Assembly: GCA_002327965.1 (NCBI GenBank)
Contig: DCVB01000090.1
Span: 1 to 36,293 of the forward strand
Length of the DNA: 36,293 nucleotides
Direction of reading: 5' to 3'
From: Candidatus Aminicenantes bacterium UBA2199
GTDB taxonomy: Bacteria; Acidobacteriota; Aminicenantia; UBA2199
Positions within the stretch are counted from its first letter, which is position 1. Every line of letters begins with the position of its first letter. The position numbers and the translations under genes were made by a program. Below the pieces are notes generated by a model that worked only from the letters and a program-made list of their open reading frames with translations, was not told where the DNA came from and did no database searches. This document shows positions 15,574 to 23,808 of the stretch, piece after piece.

Positions 15574-16615
15574 AGGCCTTCGGGGGGACACGGGGCTCCT
15601 GAAGGCGGCTTTCGCCTTCATCGCAGCGGTTTTCGTCGTCATCGTGCTGCGGGAGTTGCGCGCCATCTTCATCCCTTTCTGCATCGCCCTGTTCCTCTTC
15701 TTCATGCTGAACGGGAGCGTGCGCCGGCTGCTGGACTGGCGTGTCCCCAAGCCCCTGGTCCTGGGCGGCGTGCTGTCGCTCATTTTCCTGGGCATTTATC
15801 TGGGCGGATTGCTGCTTTTCACCGGCGCCGCCTCCTTCATCAACCATTTCCCGGCATACAGTGAAAGGGTGACGCAACTGCTCAAGAGTACGCTGGCCAA
15901 TCTTAAGCTGCCGCTGATCGATGTCAAGCATTACATTGCCGGCATCGATTGGGATAATATTTTCAATCCCGCCCAGATCACGGCTCTGGTTTCGGGGACC
16001 ATGGGCAATTTTACCAATTTTATTGGCAACCTCTTGCTGGTGCTGCTGCTGCTGATGTTCATGCTGGGCGAGAGGGTGCCGATGGTCACACGCATCTCCC
16101 GGACCCTATCCCAGGATAGGGCGGAGGAGTTGCTGGACATGATCACGACCATCGAAACCAGAATCCAGCATTACCTGTTCATCAAGACCCTGATGAGCGC
16201 GGCCACCGCCGCGCTGGCGGCGCTGATCCTGATCGTGGGCCGGGTCGATTTCGTAATCTTCACCGCCCTGCTGGTCTTTTTGCTGAATTACATCCCCACC
16301 TTCGGCTCGCTGCTCAGCACGCTCTTCCCGGTACTGATCACCTTCCTGAAGTACGGCTTCTGCCTGCGCCTGGTCCTGGTCGCTGCCGGGCTGATGTTCA
16401 TGCAGTTCGCCATGGGCAACGTGCTCGAGCCGCAGGTCATGGGCAAGAGCATGAAACTCTCCCCGATCATCATCCTGCTCTCGCTGGTCTTCTGGGGCTG
16501 GCTGTGGGGCGTGATCGGCATGTTCCTGGCCGTCCCCATCACCGCGGCCATCAAGATCGTTTTCGAAAGCATCCCCGGCCTCAGGCCCGTGGCCGCAGCC
16601 ATGAGCGGCGAGTGA
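15566..16615 (+). CDS. AI-2E family (PerM/YdiK-type) membrane transporter
   Basis: 349 aa, typical of the family. Hydrophobic spans are clear near 13-31, 33-51, 66-88, 151-168, 207-229, 231-258, 266-285 and 300-335. Family marks are LLNYIPTFGSLLSTLFPV and the C-terminal MKLSPIIILLSLVFWGWLWG followed by GMFLAVPIT. Members have been linked to AI-2 export and to Na+/H+ exchange; the name does not establish the cargo. It begins inside the preceding small membrane-protein gene (ATG 15566, 8-nt overlap). A new promoter follows its stop. Confidence 0.9.
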   Translation: MAEGLRGDTGLLKAAFAFIAAVFVVIVLRELRAIFIPFCIALFLFFMLNGSVRRLLDWRVPKPLVLGGVLSLIFLGIYLGGLLLFTGAASFINHFPAYSERVTQLLKSTLANLKLPLIDVKHYIAGIDWDNIFNPAQITALVSGTMGNFTNFIGNLLLVLLLLMFMLGERVPMVTRISRTLSQDRAEELLDMITTIETRIQHYLFIKTLMSAATAALAALILIVGRVDFVIFTALLVFLLNYIPTFGSLLSTLFPVLITFLKYGFCLRLVLVAAGLMFMQFAMGNVLEPQVMGKSMKLSPIIILLSLVFWGWLWGVIGMFLAVPITAAIKIVFESIPGLRPVAAAMSGE

Positions 16616-16630
16616 TCCGTTCCCGGACCC

Positions 16631-16658
16631 TTGATTTTTTATTGCGTTTGCGTATAGT
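16631..16658 (+). promoter_or_regulatory. Sigma70-type promoter of the first barrel-protein gene
   Basis: -35 TTGATT (16631-16636), 16-bp spacer, -10 TATAGT (16653-16658), with AGGAGG at 16666-16671 and ATG at 16677. The untranslated leader would be only about 12 nt. TAGTAT at 16655-16660 is an alternative -10. Confidence 0.65.
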
Positions 16659-16676
16659 ATCTGCCAGGAGGAAATA

Positions 16677-17198
16677 ATGAAAAAAATACTGCCTTTCGTT
16701 TTGTGCGTGTTGCTGCTGTCTTCCTTGGGCTTTGCCGCGGGCAAAAAGGAAGCGCAGAAACCCGAGATGCAGGTTTTCGGCGACCTGGGCCTGGCCGTTT
16801 CCGATTTTGAAGGATTGTTCTTCGATGCCGGCTTCCAGTACGGTTTCACTCCGAAGCTGTTCGCCGAGGGCCTCTTTGAATATTACTTCAACCCGGCGGG
16901 ATCGGGTCTCGATTCCAGCGCCTGGGGGCTGAACCTGAACGGCGTTTACAAGCACGGCTTGTCGGAAGGTCTGACGTTGTTCGGCAAGGCCGGCATCTGC
17001 CTGATCCATACCACCGTCACCTTCATGGGCTTCTCGGGGAGTGACTCCGATATCGGTTTCAATGTCGGCGGCGGGGTCGAATATGCCCTGAATGAAAAGA
17101 TGGGGCTGCGCGGCGGCGCCACCTTGAAGGTTTCTTTCGCCGAGGAAGACACGGGGACGTTTTTCAAATTGTATGCCGGATTCTATCACGGCCTGTAG
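16677..17198 (+). CDS. Small outer-membrane beta-barrel-like protein
   Basis: 173 aa. A signal peptide (1-19, ending GFA) is followed by alternating strands: MQVFGDLGLAVSDFEGLFFD, FQYGFTPKLFAEGLFEYYF, WGLNLNGVYKHGLSEGLTLF, VGGGVEYALNEKMGLRGGAT, FFKLYAGFYHGL. This pattern and size fit an OmpX/OmpW-type eight-stranded barrel. AGGAGG (16666-16671) and a near-consensus promoter suggest high expression. The function is unknown. The next gene encodes a protein of similar size and design. The 133 bp after it hold hairpins but no T-rich terminator. Confidence 0.72.
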   Translation: MKKILPFVLCVLLLSSLGFAAGKKEAQKPEMQVFGDLGLAVSDFEGLFFDAGFQYGFTPKLFAEGLFEYYFNPAGSGLDSSAWGLNLNGVYKHGLSEGLTLFGKAGICLIHTTVTFMGFSGSDSDIGFNVGGGVEYALNEKMGLRGGATLKVSFAEEDTGTFFKLYAGFYHGL

Positions 17199-17284
17199 GC
17201 CTTGGGCGCCGCCCCGTTCCCCCATTTCATCGGCGCCGGCCGGGATGGGTTCTTCAACCCGCCGGACGCGCGCGAAGAATGGGT

Positions 17285-17312
17285 TTGACGGGGCCTGCGC
17301 TTTGTGTTAACT
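17285..17312 (+). promoter_or_regulatory. Possible promoter of the second barrel-protein gene
   Basis: -35 TTGACG (17285-17290), 16-bp spacer and a poor -10 TTAACT (17307-17312), followed by AGGAGG at 17322-17327. The -35 is good but the -10 is weak. Confidence 0.35.
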
Positions 17313-17331
17313 ATTCGAGCCAGGAGGAATC

Positions 17332-17844
17332 ATGAAAGCCAAAAAATCCATTTTTGCTTTGCTGGTACTGGTCTTGTGCATGTCCCTGGCCCTGGCGGCG
17401 GCCCCCAAGGGCAAGAAATACGACCAGCTGCAGTTCCACAAGGGCGATAAATTTCTCACGCCGCAGATCGGACTCAATTCCTACGCCGTCCCCTTCGGTG
17501 CCAATTTTGAAGTCGCCATCACCGAGAACATCGGCGTCGGCGGAACGGTCATGATGTGGATCTGGAGCCACGGCACCATCATCATGCCCTCGGTCGACGG
17601 CGCCTATCACTTCACCCGGCTCGACGTGGACAAGCTCGACCTGTTCGCCGGCGCCAGCCTGGGCTTCGCGATCTTCTCGGCCAAGGAAGGCTATGGCGGC
17701 TCGTCGGGCCTCTATCTTTCCCCGTTCGTCGCCGGCCGCTACTGGTTCTCCGAGAAAATGGCCGTCAGCCTGCGCCTGAATTTCAGCGTCTTAGGCGACT
17801 GGACCGGCGTGGGCGGCCTGCTCGGCTTGACGTTTCCCATCTGA
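17332..17844 (+). CDS. Small exported beta-barrel-like protein
   Basis: 170 aa. The signal peptide runs to about residue 23 (LVLCMSLALAAA). Repeated strands follow: FLTPQIGLNSYAVPFGANFE, NIGVGGTVMMWIWSHG, LDLFAGASLGFAIFSAKEG, LYLSPFVAGRYWFSEKM, VSLRLNFSVLG. The pattern fits a small outer-membrane barrel, and aromatic residues at strand ends agree. AGGAGG (17322-17327) lies 4 nt before the ATG. It sits downstream of a protein of the same size class, so the two may be distant duplicates, although I see no long identical stretch. A clear terminator follows. The function is unknown. Confidence 0.7.
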   Translation: MKAKKSIFALLVLVLCMSLALAAAPKGKKYDQLQFHKGDKFLTPQIGLNSYAVPFGANFEVAITENIGVGGTVMMWIWSHGTIIMPSVDGAYHFTRLDVDKLDLFAGASLGFAIFSAKEGYGGSSGLYLSPFVAGRYWFSEKMAVSLRLNFSVLGDWTGVGGLLGLTFPI

Positions 17845-17880
17845 TCAGGGACCCACAAGGGGAAATACGGCTATTGCCGG

Positions 17881-17910
17881 GAGGAGAGGGCAGCTTCTCC
17901 TCTTTTAATT
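17881..17910 (+). terminator. Rho-independent terminator after the barrel genes
   Basis: Perfect 7-bp stem GAGGAGA (17881-17887) with TCTCCTC (17896-17902), then TTTTAATT. It lies between the plus-strand barrel gene and the convergent recO, which ends at 17912. Confidence 0.75.
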
Positions 17911-17911
17911 T

Positions 17912-18649
17912 TCAGCGGAATTCGGGAAGATAGCGCCGCGACTGCAGCGTGAACTCGCCGTGGTGCTCGATCTTTCCCGCCAGGGTGCGGATCAGGCCGG
18001 CCGGCTCGAAGCGACCCACCCATTCGCCGCACTGCCCGGGAGCATGGGCGGCGGTCCAGGCGATGAACTCCAGCTCGCCGCGGTCCAGCGCCAGGCGTTC
18101 GCCCGAGCGGCAGGCGGGACAGAGCAGCCCGCGGTAGTCGTCGCGCAGCCAGGCCCGCTCGAGGTCGCGGGCGCCGCAGTTCGCGCAGCGCCGCGGGTTG
18201 AACAAAAGCCCCTCGCTGCGCAAAAGCCAGACCAGGAAGTACAGCAGCAGCCAGTCCATGGCCACCCCTTTCTCCCTGGAATGCAGAATTGCCAGCAGCA
18301 GCTTGTAAACACGGCGTTCGCGGTAGCCGGGCTGCATGAATTTCAGCGTGATCTCGGCCAGGAGATAGAAGTAAAAGACATTCTCCGCCGCGGACACCAC
18401 GGAGAAAAAACTCTTGCGGATCTCGCCCTTGCCGAGCGTGACCAGCTCCCGGTCCTCGCGCCAGTAATAGTGGAAATCCCCCTCGGTGAAAGGTTCCAGC
18501 AGCGAGCCGAAGCGGTTCTTCATCTTCGCCGCCCCGGGGGCCACGGCCTTGAGCAAACCCTGGTCGGCGGTCAGCAGCGTGACCAGCTTGTCCTGCTCGT
18601 TCAAGGGCGAGGAGCCCAGGACCAGGGCCTGGGTCGAAGCCTGGGGCAT
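17912..18649 (-). CDS. recO: DNA repair protein RecO
   Basis: 245 aa, normal length. RecO loads RecA onto SSB-coated single strands with RecR in recombinational gap repair. The N-terminal OB fold begins STQALVLGSSPLNEQDKLVT. The C-terminal half has the zinc site with Cys at 155, 158, 177 and 180 (CANC and CPAC). It lies 43 nt downstream of the lysE-type gene on the same strand and is probably read from the lysE promoter; no separate promoter or strong ribosome site is visible. A Leu-rich start just upstream of the ATG cannot be ruled out. Confidence 0.92.
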   Translation of the reverse strand: MPQASTQALVLGSSPLNEQDKLVTLLTADQGLLKAVAPGAAKMKNRFGSLLEPFTEGDFHYYWREDRELVTLGKGEIRKSFFSVVSAAENVFYFYLLAEITLKFMQPGYRERRVYKLLLAILHSREKGVAMDWLLLYFLVWLLRSEGLLFNPRRCANCGARDLERAWLRDDYRGLLCPACRSGERLALDRGELEFIAWTAAHAPGQCGEWVGRFEPAGLIRTLAGKIEHHGEFTLQSRRYLPEFR

Positions 18650-18692
18650 GCTCAGCAGCAGGCGTAGCGGGCGGTGACGGCCAGCGCCACGG

Positions 18693-19397
18693 CTAATGCG
18701 GCCCGGGGGCGAAAAACAGCGCCTTGAGGGCGAAATACAGGAAATAGAAACTGAAGCCGATCAGCAGGTAGCCCAATATCCGGATGACCCGGCGCGTATT
18801 GTGCGGCAGGCAGAGGGCCTTCACGCGGTGGGTGATCAGGATGATCAGGGTGAAATAGGAGAAAGCGCCGAGCAGGACGACCACCATGAACAGCAGCTCA
18901 AAGTTCAGGGTCAGGGGGATGTAAATGCGGAGTTTTTTCAGAAAGGAGAGGGCGATCATCCACGAGGCGATGCCCAGGGGATTGACCAGCACCATCAGCA
19001 GACCCTGGAGAAAGGCCCAGCGCTTTCTCTGGATCTTGGCGGCGAAGGCCTCCTCCTTCTTCTCCATCTCCTCGATGCGGTCGAGGAAACGCGCGTCCTT
19101 GAGCGCCAGTAGCCCCAGGACGAAGGTGATGATGGCGGTGATCAGCAGGAAGATCCCTTCGATGCTCAGGTTGTAACCGTTCTTCAGGAAGGGGGTGATG
19201 CCGAAAAAGGCGGCCATGGCCCAGATCGAGTCGCCGACTGCGGCGCCGAAAGCCAGGCTGAGGGCCTGGGCGTATTCCTTTTTGACGGAGCGCTGGAACA
19301 CCTGCAGGTTGACCGGGCCGATGGGGATGCAGAGAAAAAAACTGATGAAAAAGCATCCCACGTAAAAAAACAGGTAGGTCAGCCACATTTCGTTCAT
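18693..19397 (-). CDS. LysE/RhtB-family amino-acid exporter
   Basis: 234 aa from ATG 19397, or 231 aa from the ATG at 19388 (Met4). The family signature is CIPIGPVNLQVFQRSVKKEY near 24-43, then SLAFGAAVGDSIWAM and a C-terminal pair of spans (about six in all). A charged cytoplasmic loop (RIEEMEKKEEAFAAKIQRKR) sits mid-protein. Members export amino acids, but the substrate is not predictable. The start matters: ATG 19397 overlaps the -10 box of the promoter (TACAAT, 19401-19396) and so cannot be in the transcript, while ATG 19388 sits where transcription should begin. I favour 19388. recO follows in the same direction. Confidence 0.85.
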   Translation of the reverse strand: MNEMWLTYLFFYVGCFFISFFLCIPIGPVNLQVFQRSVKKEYAQALSLAFGAAVGDSIWAMAAFFGITPFLKNGYNLSIEGIFLLITAIITFVLGLLALKDARFLDRIEEMEKKEEAFAAKIQRKRWAFLQGLLMVLVNPLGIASWMIALSFLKKLRIYIPLTLNFELLFMVVVLLGAFSYFTLIILITHRVKALCLPHNTRRVIRILGYLLIGFSFYFLYFALKALFFAPGPH

Positions 19398-19425
19398 TGT
19401 ACCCGACGGCGGGAAGAGAAGTCAA
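19396..19425 (-). promoter_or_regulatory. Sigma70-type promoter of lysE-recO, predicted leaderless
   Basis: -35 TTGACT (19425-19420), 18-bp spacer, -10 TACAAT (19401-19396). Seven nt lie between the -10 and ATG 19388, with no ribosome site. Confidence 0.75.
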
Positions 19426-19491
19426 CCGCGAAACGAAAAAATTATTTCCTTCCACGATTCCGCCTGTTTTTGCGCCGGTCTTTGCCACTTT

Positions 19492-21414
19492 CTAAAAAAG
19501 GAGGATGAGGACCTTGAACAGCCAGGCCGCCAGCGTGGCCACGACGACGCTCAGCATGGCCGAGGCGCCCGCGATCCTCCAGCTGAATTCCCGGCCCATG
19601 ACCACGAACGTGCTGAAGCATGGGAAATACAGGGTCACGAAGACCAGGAAGACCACGGCCTGGCCGGCCGTCAGCGGCAGCAGAGCCAGCGAGGCGGCGC
19701 CCAGGGCCTGCTGGGCCATGACGACGATCAGCTCCTTGCGGAAAAAACCGAAGATCAGCGTCGTGCCCAGCGCGGCGGGCAACCCCAGCAGGCCGTTGAC
19801 CAGGGGTGCCAGGATGGCGTCGAGGGTGCCGCTGATGTCCAGGCGCGCCAGCCAGGACATGACCGCGCTGCCCAGCAGCAGCCAGGGCACGACGGTGAAC
19901 GCGAACTCCTTCAACTGCCGCCCGCTGGCCGAGAGGGCGTTGCGAAGGGACGGCGTTTTCAGGTCGGGGATCTCCATGATCAAGCCGCCGGGCCTGGGCA
20001 GGAACAGCGAGATGAGCCTGCCGGTGACCCCGATCACCAGCAGCACGAACAGGTAGATCACCAGGGCCCACAACGGTCCGGCCAGCGCGGCGCTCATGGC
20101 GAAAATGATGGCGTTGCGCGCCGAGCAGGGAATGAACGGCAGCAGCAGGGCGCTCAGGACGCGGTCACGCTTGTTTTCCAGGATGCGCGTGGCGTAGAGG
20201 GCCGGCGCGGTGCAGCCGAAGCCGAGAATGAAAGCGGCCACCGATTTGCCGTGCAGCCCGATGTGGTGCAGGAGTCCGTCCAGCAGGAAGGCGACGCGCG
20301 AAAGGTAGCCCGAATCCTCGAAAATGGCATGGAGCAGGATGAGCGGCAGGAAATAGGGGAGGACGATCCCCAGCGCCCCGGCCAATCCCTGGTACATGCC
20401 GTCGATCGTCAGCCATAGGGGCTGCCATACCTGCTGCAGGGGCAGCAGCAGCGACTGTCCGCGGTCCAGCAGCGGTTCAATCCAGCCCGAGAAGAGGCGG
20501 CCGGTGACGTAGATGACGGTGAAAAAGGTCAGGAAATAAGCGAGCAGGAAAAGACGGCCCAGCAGCGGATGGAGCAGGAAGCGGTCCATGCGGTCGTGCA
20601 GGTGGATTGTCTTGCGCGGGACGAACTCGCTGGTTTCCTCGCTCAGCTTCATGGCCAGGTGATGGCGCTCGCAGGAGATCGTCTCGAAGCACTCCAACTG
20701 GTGGAACTCGCGGATCTGGGCGCAGGCGGCCGAGATGTTCTTTTCCAAGGGGCGGAGCCACTCGCCGGGGACCATGTCCGGGTTCTCGATGGCCTTGATG
20801 GCATAGAAGCGACGGCTGCCGTTGCGCCTGGGGCCCGGCGGCGGCAGGGCGGCCGACAATCCCTGCACCTGCGCTTCGATATGGGCGGTATAGGCCGGGG
20901 CGGGACGCGGCGGCTGCACCGCGTCCAGCAGGCGCAGGGAGCGCTCCATCAGCTGGCGTACTCCCTTGCCGTGCAGGGCGGAGGTGGGAACGACAGGCAC
21001 TCCCAGTTCCCTTTCTATTTTTTCATGATCGATCAACAGGCCATGCATCTCGGCCTCGTCCTGCATGTTCAGGGCGATGGCCATGGGCAGCCCCAGTTCC
21101 AGCAGTTCATAGGTCAATTCCAGGCTGCGCGCCAGCTGCATGGAGTCGACCACGTTGATGACCAGGTCGACCGGCTGGCTCAGCAGATGGTCGCGGGAGA
21201 TGCGCTCGGCATCATCGCCGGCATTCAGCGAATAACAGCCCGGCAGGTCCAGCAACTGGAAGACCCGCCCATCCAGCTGCACGGTGCTCTGGGTGAGGCG
21301 AACGCTGGTGCCGGCGAAATTGCCGGCGGCCGACTTGATGTCGGAAAGGACGTTGAACAGGGTGCTTTTGCCGGCATTGGGCTGGCCGACGAGAACGACC
21401 TTATGCACGGGCAT
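19492..21414 (-). CDS. feoB: Ferrous iron transporter FeoB
   Basis: 640 aa, a compact FeoB. The N-terminal G domain has G1 GQPNAGKST (10-18), G3 DLPG (56-59), G4 NMQD (116-119) and G5 SAL near 143. The membrane domain carries the two Gate motifs, including YLSRVAFLLDGLLHHIGLHG followed by FILGFGCTAPALYATR, and a second half near PFIPCSARNAIIFAMSAAL. FeoB imports Fe(II) across the inner membrane. Its ATG lies inside the end of feoA (14-nt overlap), so the two are coupled. A Fe(II) importer fits anoxic growth. No FeoC or terminator is seen downstream; the lysE promoter begins about 70 nt beyond the stop. Confidence 0.95.
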   Translation of the reverse strand: MPVHKVVLVGQPNAGKSTLFNVLSDIKSAAGNFAGTSVRLTQSTVQLDGRVFQLLDLPGCYSLNAGDDAERISRDHLLSQPVDLVINVVDSMQLARSLELTYELLELGLPMAIALNMQDEAEMHGLLIDHEKIERELGVPVVPTSALHGKGVRQLMERSLRLLDAVQPPRPAPAYTAHIEAQVQGLSAALPPPGPRRNGSRRFYAIKAIENPDMVPGEWLRPLEKNISAACAQIREFHQLECFETISCERHHLAMKLSEETSEFVPRKTIHLHDRMDRFLLHPLLGRLFLLAYFLTFFTVIYVTGRLFSGWIEPLLDRGQSLLLPLQQVWQPLWLTIDGMYQGLAGALGIVLPYFLPLILLHAIFEDSGYLSRVAFLLDGLLHHIGLHGKSVAAFILGFGCTAPALYATRILENKRDRVLSALLLPFIPCSARNAIIFAMSAALAGPLWALVIYLFVLLVIGVTGRLISLFLPRPGGLIMEIPDLKTPSLRNALSASGRQLKEFAFTVVPWLLLGSAVMSWLARLDISGTLDAILAPLVNGLLGLPAALGTTLIFGFFRKELIVVMAQQALGAASLALLPLTAGQAVVFLVFVTLYFPCFSTFVVMGREFSWRIAGASAMLSVVVATLAAWLFKVLILLF

Positions 21415-21646
21415 CGACCACCAGGATCTTCCTGGCCAGCCCCTGGCCGATGGCGATCTTGCTGGAGCCGGTGGTGAGGTTGCGGATCAGTACCGGACTC
21501 CAACTGGAGCGGTTCAGCCTGACGATCGAATCGCCCACGTGCAGTCCCATGGCCAGGAATTTCCTCTTGGCTTCCGTGCCGGCCTTGATCTCGACGATGC
21601 GCTGCGGGATATGACAGGGAACGAGGTTGAGCGGCGATAAATTCAT
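21401..21646 (-). CDS. feoA: Ferrous iron transport accessory protein FeoA
   Basis: 81 aa, typical for this SH3-like cytoplasmic partner of FeoB. It shows KRKFLAMGLHVGDSIVRLNR and IAIGQGLARKILV, the family's beta-barrel core. It overlaps feoB by 14 nt. The promoter -10 (TATAAT, 21657-21652) ends 5 nt before the ATG and there is no Shine-Dalgarno, so translation probably begins on a leaderless mRNA. I do not see a convincing Fur box, though iron control would be expected. Confidence 0.9.
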   Translation of the reverse strand: MNLSPLNLVPCHIPQRIVEIKAGTEAKRKFLAMGLHVGDSIVRLNRSSWSPVLIRNLTTGSSKIAIGQGLARKILVVDARA

Positions 21647-21651
21647 TGAAT

Positions 21652-21680
21652 ATTATATGGCATCCCGGGCGGCAAGTCAA
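21652..21680 (-). promoter_or_regulatory. Consensus sigma70 promoter of feoAB, predicted leaderless
   Basis: -35 TTGACT (21680-21675), exactly 17 bp, perfect -10 TATAAT (21657-21652). The feoA ATG starts six positions past the -10. Confidence 0.8.
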
Positions 21681-21708
21681 CGGTTGTCACTTACCTGCCT
21701 CCACCGTC

Positions 21709-21737
21709 TTGCCTGCGCGGTTTTTTTGGGATAGAAT
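21709..21737 (+). promoter_or_regulatory. Sigma70-type promoter of the UXS gene
   Basis: -35 TTGCCT (21709-21714), 17-bp spacer, -10 TAGAAT (21732-21737). GAGGAGG lies shortly before ATG 21769. It diverges from the feoAB promoter. Confidence 0.65.
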
Positions 21738-21768
21738 GGCGGGGTGATACGGTTCGAGGAGGGCTGAC

Positions 21769-22701
21769 ATGATCGACCTGGTGACCGGGGCGGCCGGCTT
21801 CCTGGGCTCCCACCTCTGCGACGCCCTGCTGGCCAGGGGTCACGAAGTGATCGGCCTGGACAACTTCTTCACCGGCAGTAAATCCAACATTCGTCACCTG
21901 CTGGGCGAAGAGGGTTTCGAACTCATCCGTCACGACGTCATCAACCCCATCCTGCTCGAGGCCGGCCGCATTTATCACCTCGCCTGCCCGGCCTCTCCGG
22001 TCCATTATCAGGTCAACCCGGTCAAGACCATAAAAACCTCGGTGCTGGGAACCATCAACATGCTCGGGCTGGCCAAGCGGGTCAAGGCGCGCATTCTGCA
22101 GGCATCGACATCGGAGGTGTATGGCGACCCCGAGCAGCACCCGCAGCAGGAGTCCTATTGGGGGCGGGTGAATCCCATCGGCCCGCGCTCCTGTTACGAC
22201 GAAGGCAAGCGGGTGGCCGAATCGCTGCTGGTCAATTATCATGCCCAGAACGGCGTCGATATCCGCATCGCGCGCATCTTCAACACCTATGGCCCGCGCA
22301 TGGCCCTCAACGACGGCCGCGTGGTCAGCAATTTCATCGTCCAGGCGCTGCGCCATCAGCCGATCACCGTCTTCGGCCGCGGCGAGCAGACGCGCTCATT
22401 CTGCTATGTTTCCGACATGATCGATGGCCTGGTGCGCATGATGGAACAGGAGGGGATCAGCGGGCCGTTCAACCTGGGCAATCCCGAGGAGGTCACCGTC
22501 CTGGAGCTGGCCGAGCTGATCCTGCGCCTGACCGCCTCGCGCTCCAAGGTGGTTTTCCGCGAACTTCCCGTCGACGACCCGGTCCGGCGCTGTCCCGACA
22601 TCATGCTGGCCAGGGAAAAACTGGGCTGGGAGATCAAGGTTCCGCTCCAGGACGGCCTGCGCGAAACCATCGCCTATTTTAAAAAAGAGCTGAAGGCGTG
22701 A
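21769..22701 (+). CDS. uxs: UDP-glucuronate decarboxylase (UDP-xylose synthase)
   Basis: 310 aa, the size of bacterial UXS. This extended SDR enzyme converts UDP-glucuronate to UDP-xylose with bound NAD. Diagnostic parts are TGAAGFLGSHLCDALL (6-21), the UXS-specific ACPASPVHYQVNPVKTIKTS (72-91), QASTSEVYGDP with E116, and GPRSCYDEGKRVAE with Y143/K147. UDP-xylose feeds surface polysaccharide or LPS decoration, but no pentosyltransferase is next to it. The start has a GAGGAGG ribosome site and its own promoter. The TPR gene follows with its own ribosome site. Confidence 0.93.
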   Translation: MIDLVTGAAGFLGSHLCDALLARGHEVIGLDNFFTGSKSNIRHLLGEEGFELIRHDVINPILLEAGRIYHLACPASPVHYQVNPVKTIKTSVLGTINMLGLAKRVKARILQASTSEVYGDPEQHPQQESYWGRVNPIGPRSCYDEGKRVAESLLVNYHAQNGVDIRIARIFNTYGPRMALNDGRVVSNFIVQALRHQPITVFGRGEQTRSFCYVSDMIDGLVRMMEQEGISGPFNLGNPEEVTVLELAELILRLTASRSKVVFRELPVDDPVRRCPDIMLAREKLGWEIKVPLQDGLRETIAYFKKELKA

Positions 22702-22757
22702 CGGCCGGGCCGCTCCGCCGGCGCTTGCTGCCAAATACACTCATGGAGGTCACGATC

Positions 22758-23777
22758 ATGAAACGACGGTCGGCTGTTGTCGCATTTTTGCTGTTGGCGC
22801 TTGTCCTTGCCGTATGCGCCGCCCCGGCGGATCCCGCAAGCGCGGAGAAGGAGATATCGAGGAAGGCCGCAAAGCGCATGGCCAAGTTCCACAAGGCCGT
22901 TCAGGAGAAGAAAGCCGACGAGGCGATCGACCTGATCCGGCAGGTGATCGTCATGGAGCCGGAATATGCCATCGCCCACCATAACCTGGGCGTGATGCTG
23001 CTGCAAAAGGACCGGGTCGATGAGGCGATCGCCAGTTTTGAAAAGGCGCTGCAACTGCAGCCCGGGTACGAGCATGCCCGGAACGCCTTGCGCCAGTCGC
23101 TGTTCGAAGCCGGGAAGTCCGCGCTCGACGAAAAAAAATTCGCGCCATCCAACGAGTATTTGCTTAAACTGTTGGCCATGCCATCCCCGGGAAAAGAGAA
23201 CGAGAGCATGCTGGCGTATGCTCGATTCTACGTAGGGAATAATTTTTTCAACTTGAAGCAATTCCCTCAAGCCAGGGAAAATTTCGCGTCCTGCCGGTCC
23301 ATGACCGGGATGGAAGCGGAGCATGCTGAATTGTCCGAGAATTCGACATATTTCCTCGGCCTGATCGATTATGAAAGCAAGGATTACCTGAGTGCCGGCT
23401 CGAACTTCAAGGAATATATCCGGCAGGTTGACGCCGCGGAAAAGAAGCCCGAGCTGTATCCGATCGCCAATTATTTCGTGGGGGACTGCCTTTTCCGCCG
23501 CCTGGAAGCCGACATGAAACAGGGGAAGACCCAGGGAATGGACGCTGCGGTCGCCGAGATCATCCCCTATCTGGAACGCGCGATCGCTCACGGGTTTCCA
23601 GGTGAAGATGCCCATGTATTGTTGGGGAATTCGTACGTTTACACCCGGAACTACGACAAAGCCATCGAGACCTATGAAGCCATGATCACGGCCTTCCCGC
23701 AGTCGCCCCAGTTGGAGAACTACCGTCTGTTCCTGAACGAGCTGAGGAAAAATCGCTCCCAGGGGAAGAAGAAGTAA
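22758..23777 (+). CDS. Exported TPR-repeat protein
   Basis: 339 aa from ATG 22758, chosen because GGAGG (22745-22749) is 8 nt upstream and the protein then begins with MKRRSAVVAFLLLALVLAV, a proper signal peptide. Cleavage near ASA-EK is likely; LAVC is a poor lipobox. The mature part starts with a Lys-rich helix, then TPR units, the clearest being YAIAHHNLGVMLLQKDRVDE and the segment that follows it, with another near VLLGNSYVYTRNYDKAIETY. TPR proteins are scaffolds; no partner is evident. Codon use is slightly more AT-rich than the flanking uxs and tgt genes. The function is unknown. Confidence 0.8.
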   Translation: MKRRSAVVAFLLLALVLAVCAAPADPASAEKEISRKAAKRMAKFHKAVQEKKADEAIDLIRQVIVMEPEYAIAHHNLGVMLLQKDRVDEAIASFEKALQLQPGYEHARNALRQSLFEAGKSALDEKKFAPSNEYLLKLLAMPSPGKENESMLAYARFYVGNNFFNLKQFPQARENFASCRSMTGMEAEHAELSENSTYFLGLIDYESKDYLSAGSNFKEYIRQVDAAEKKPELYPIANYFVGDCLFRRLEADMKQGKTQGMDAAVAEIIPYLERAIAHGFPGEDAHVLLGNSYVYTRNYDKAIETYEAMITAFPQSPQLENYRLFLNELRKNRSQGKKK

Positions 23778-23808
23778 GGATGCCGGGTCAGGGCGAGCCG
23801 GCCCCATC

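Noticed and set aside
17205..17265. GGCGCCG repeats and a GGGTT-CTTC-AACCC hairpin after the first barrel gene, considered as a terminator
   Set aside because: No T-run follows either stem; it may be an mRNA 3' structure but is not a recognisable rho-independent terminator.
18898..19488. A 196-codon minus-strand frame beside feoB and over the lysE start
   Set aside because: Overlaps the lysE gene in another frame, is Arg/Pro/His-rich and has no ribosome site.
21674..21692. Imperfect dyad AAGTCAAC..TTGTCACTT over the feoA -35, considered as a Fur box
   Set aside because: Only about half of the symmetric pairs match and it does not resemble GATAATGATAATCATTATC.
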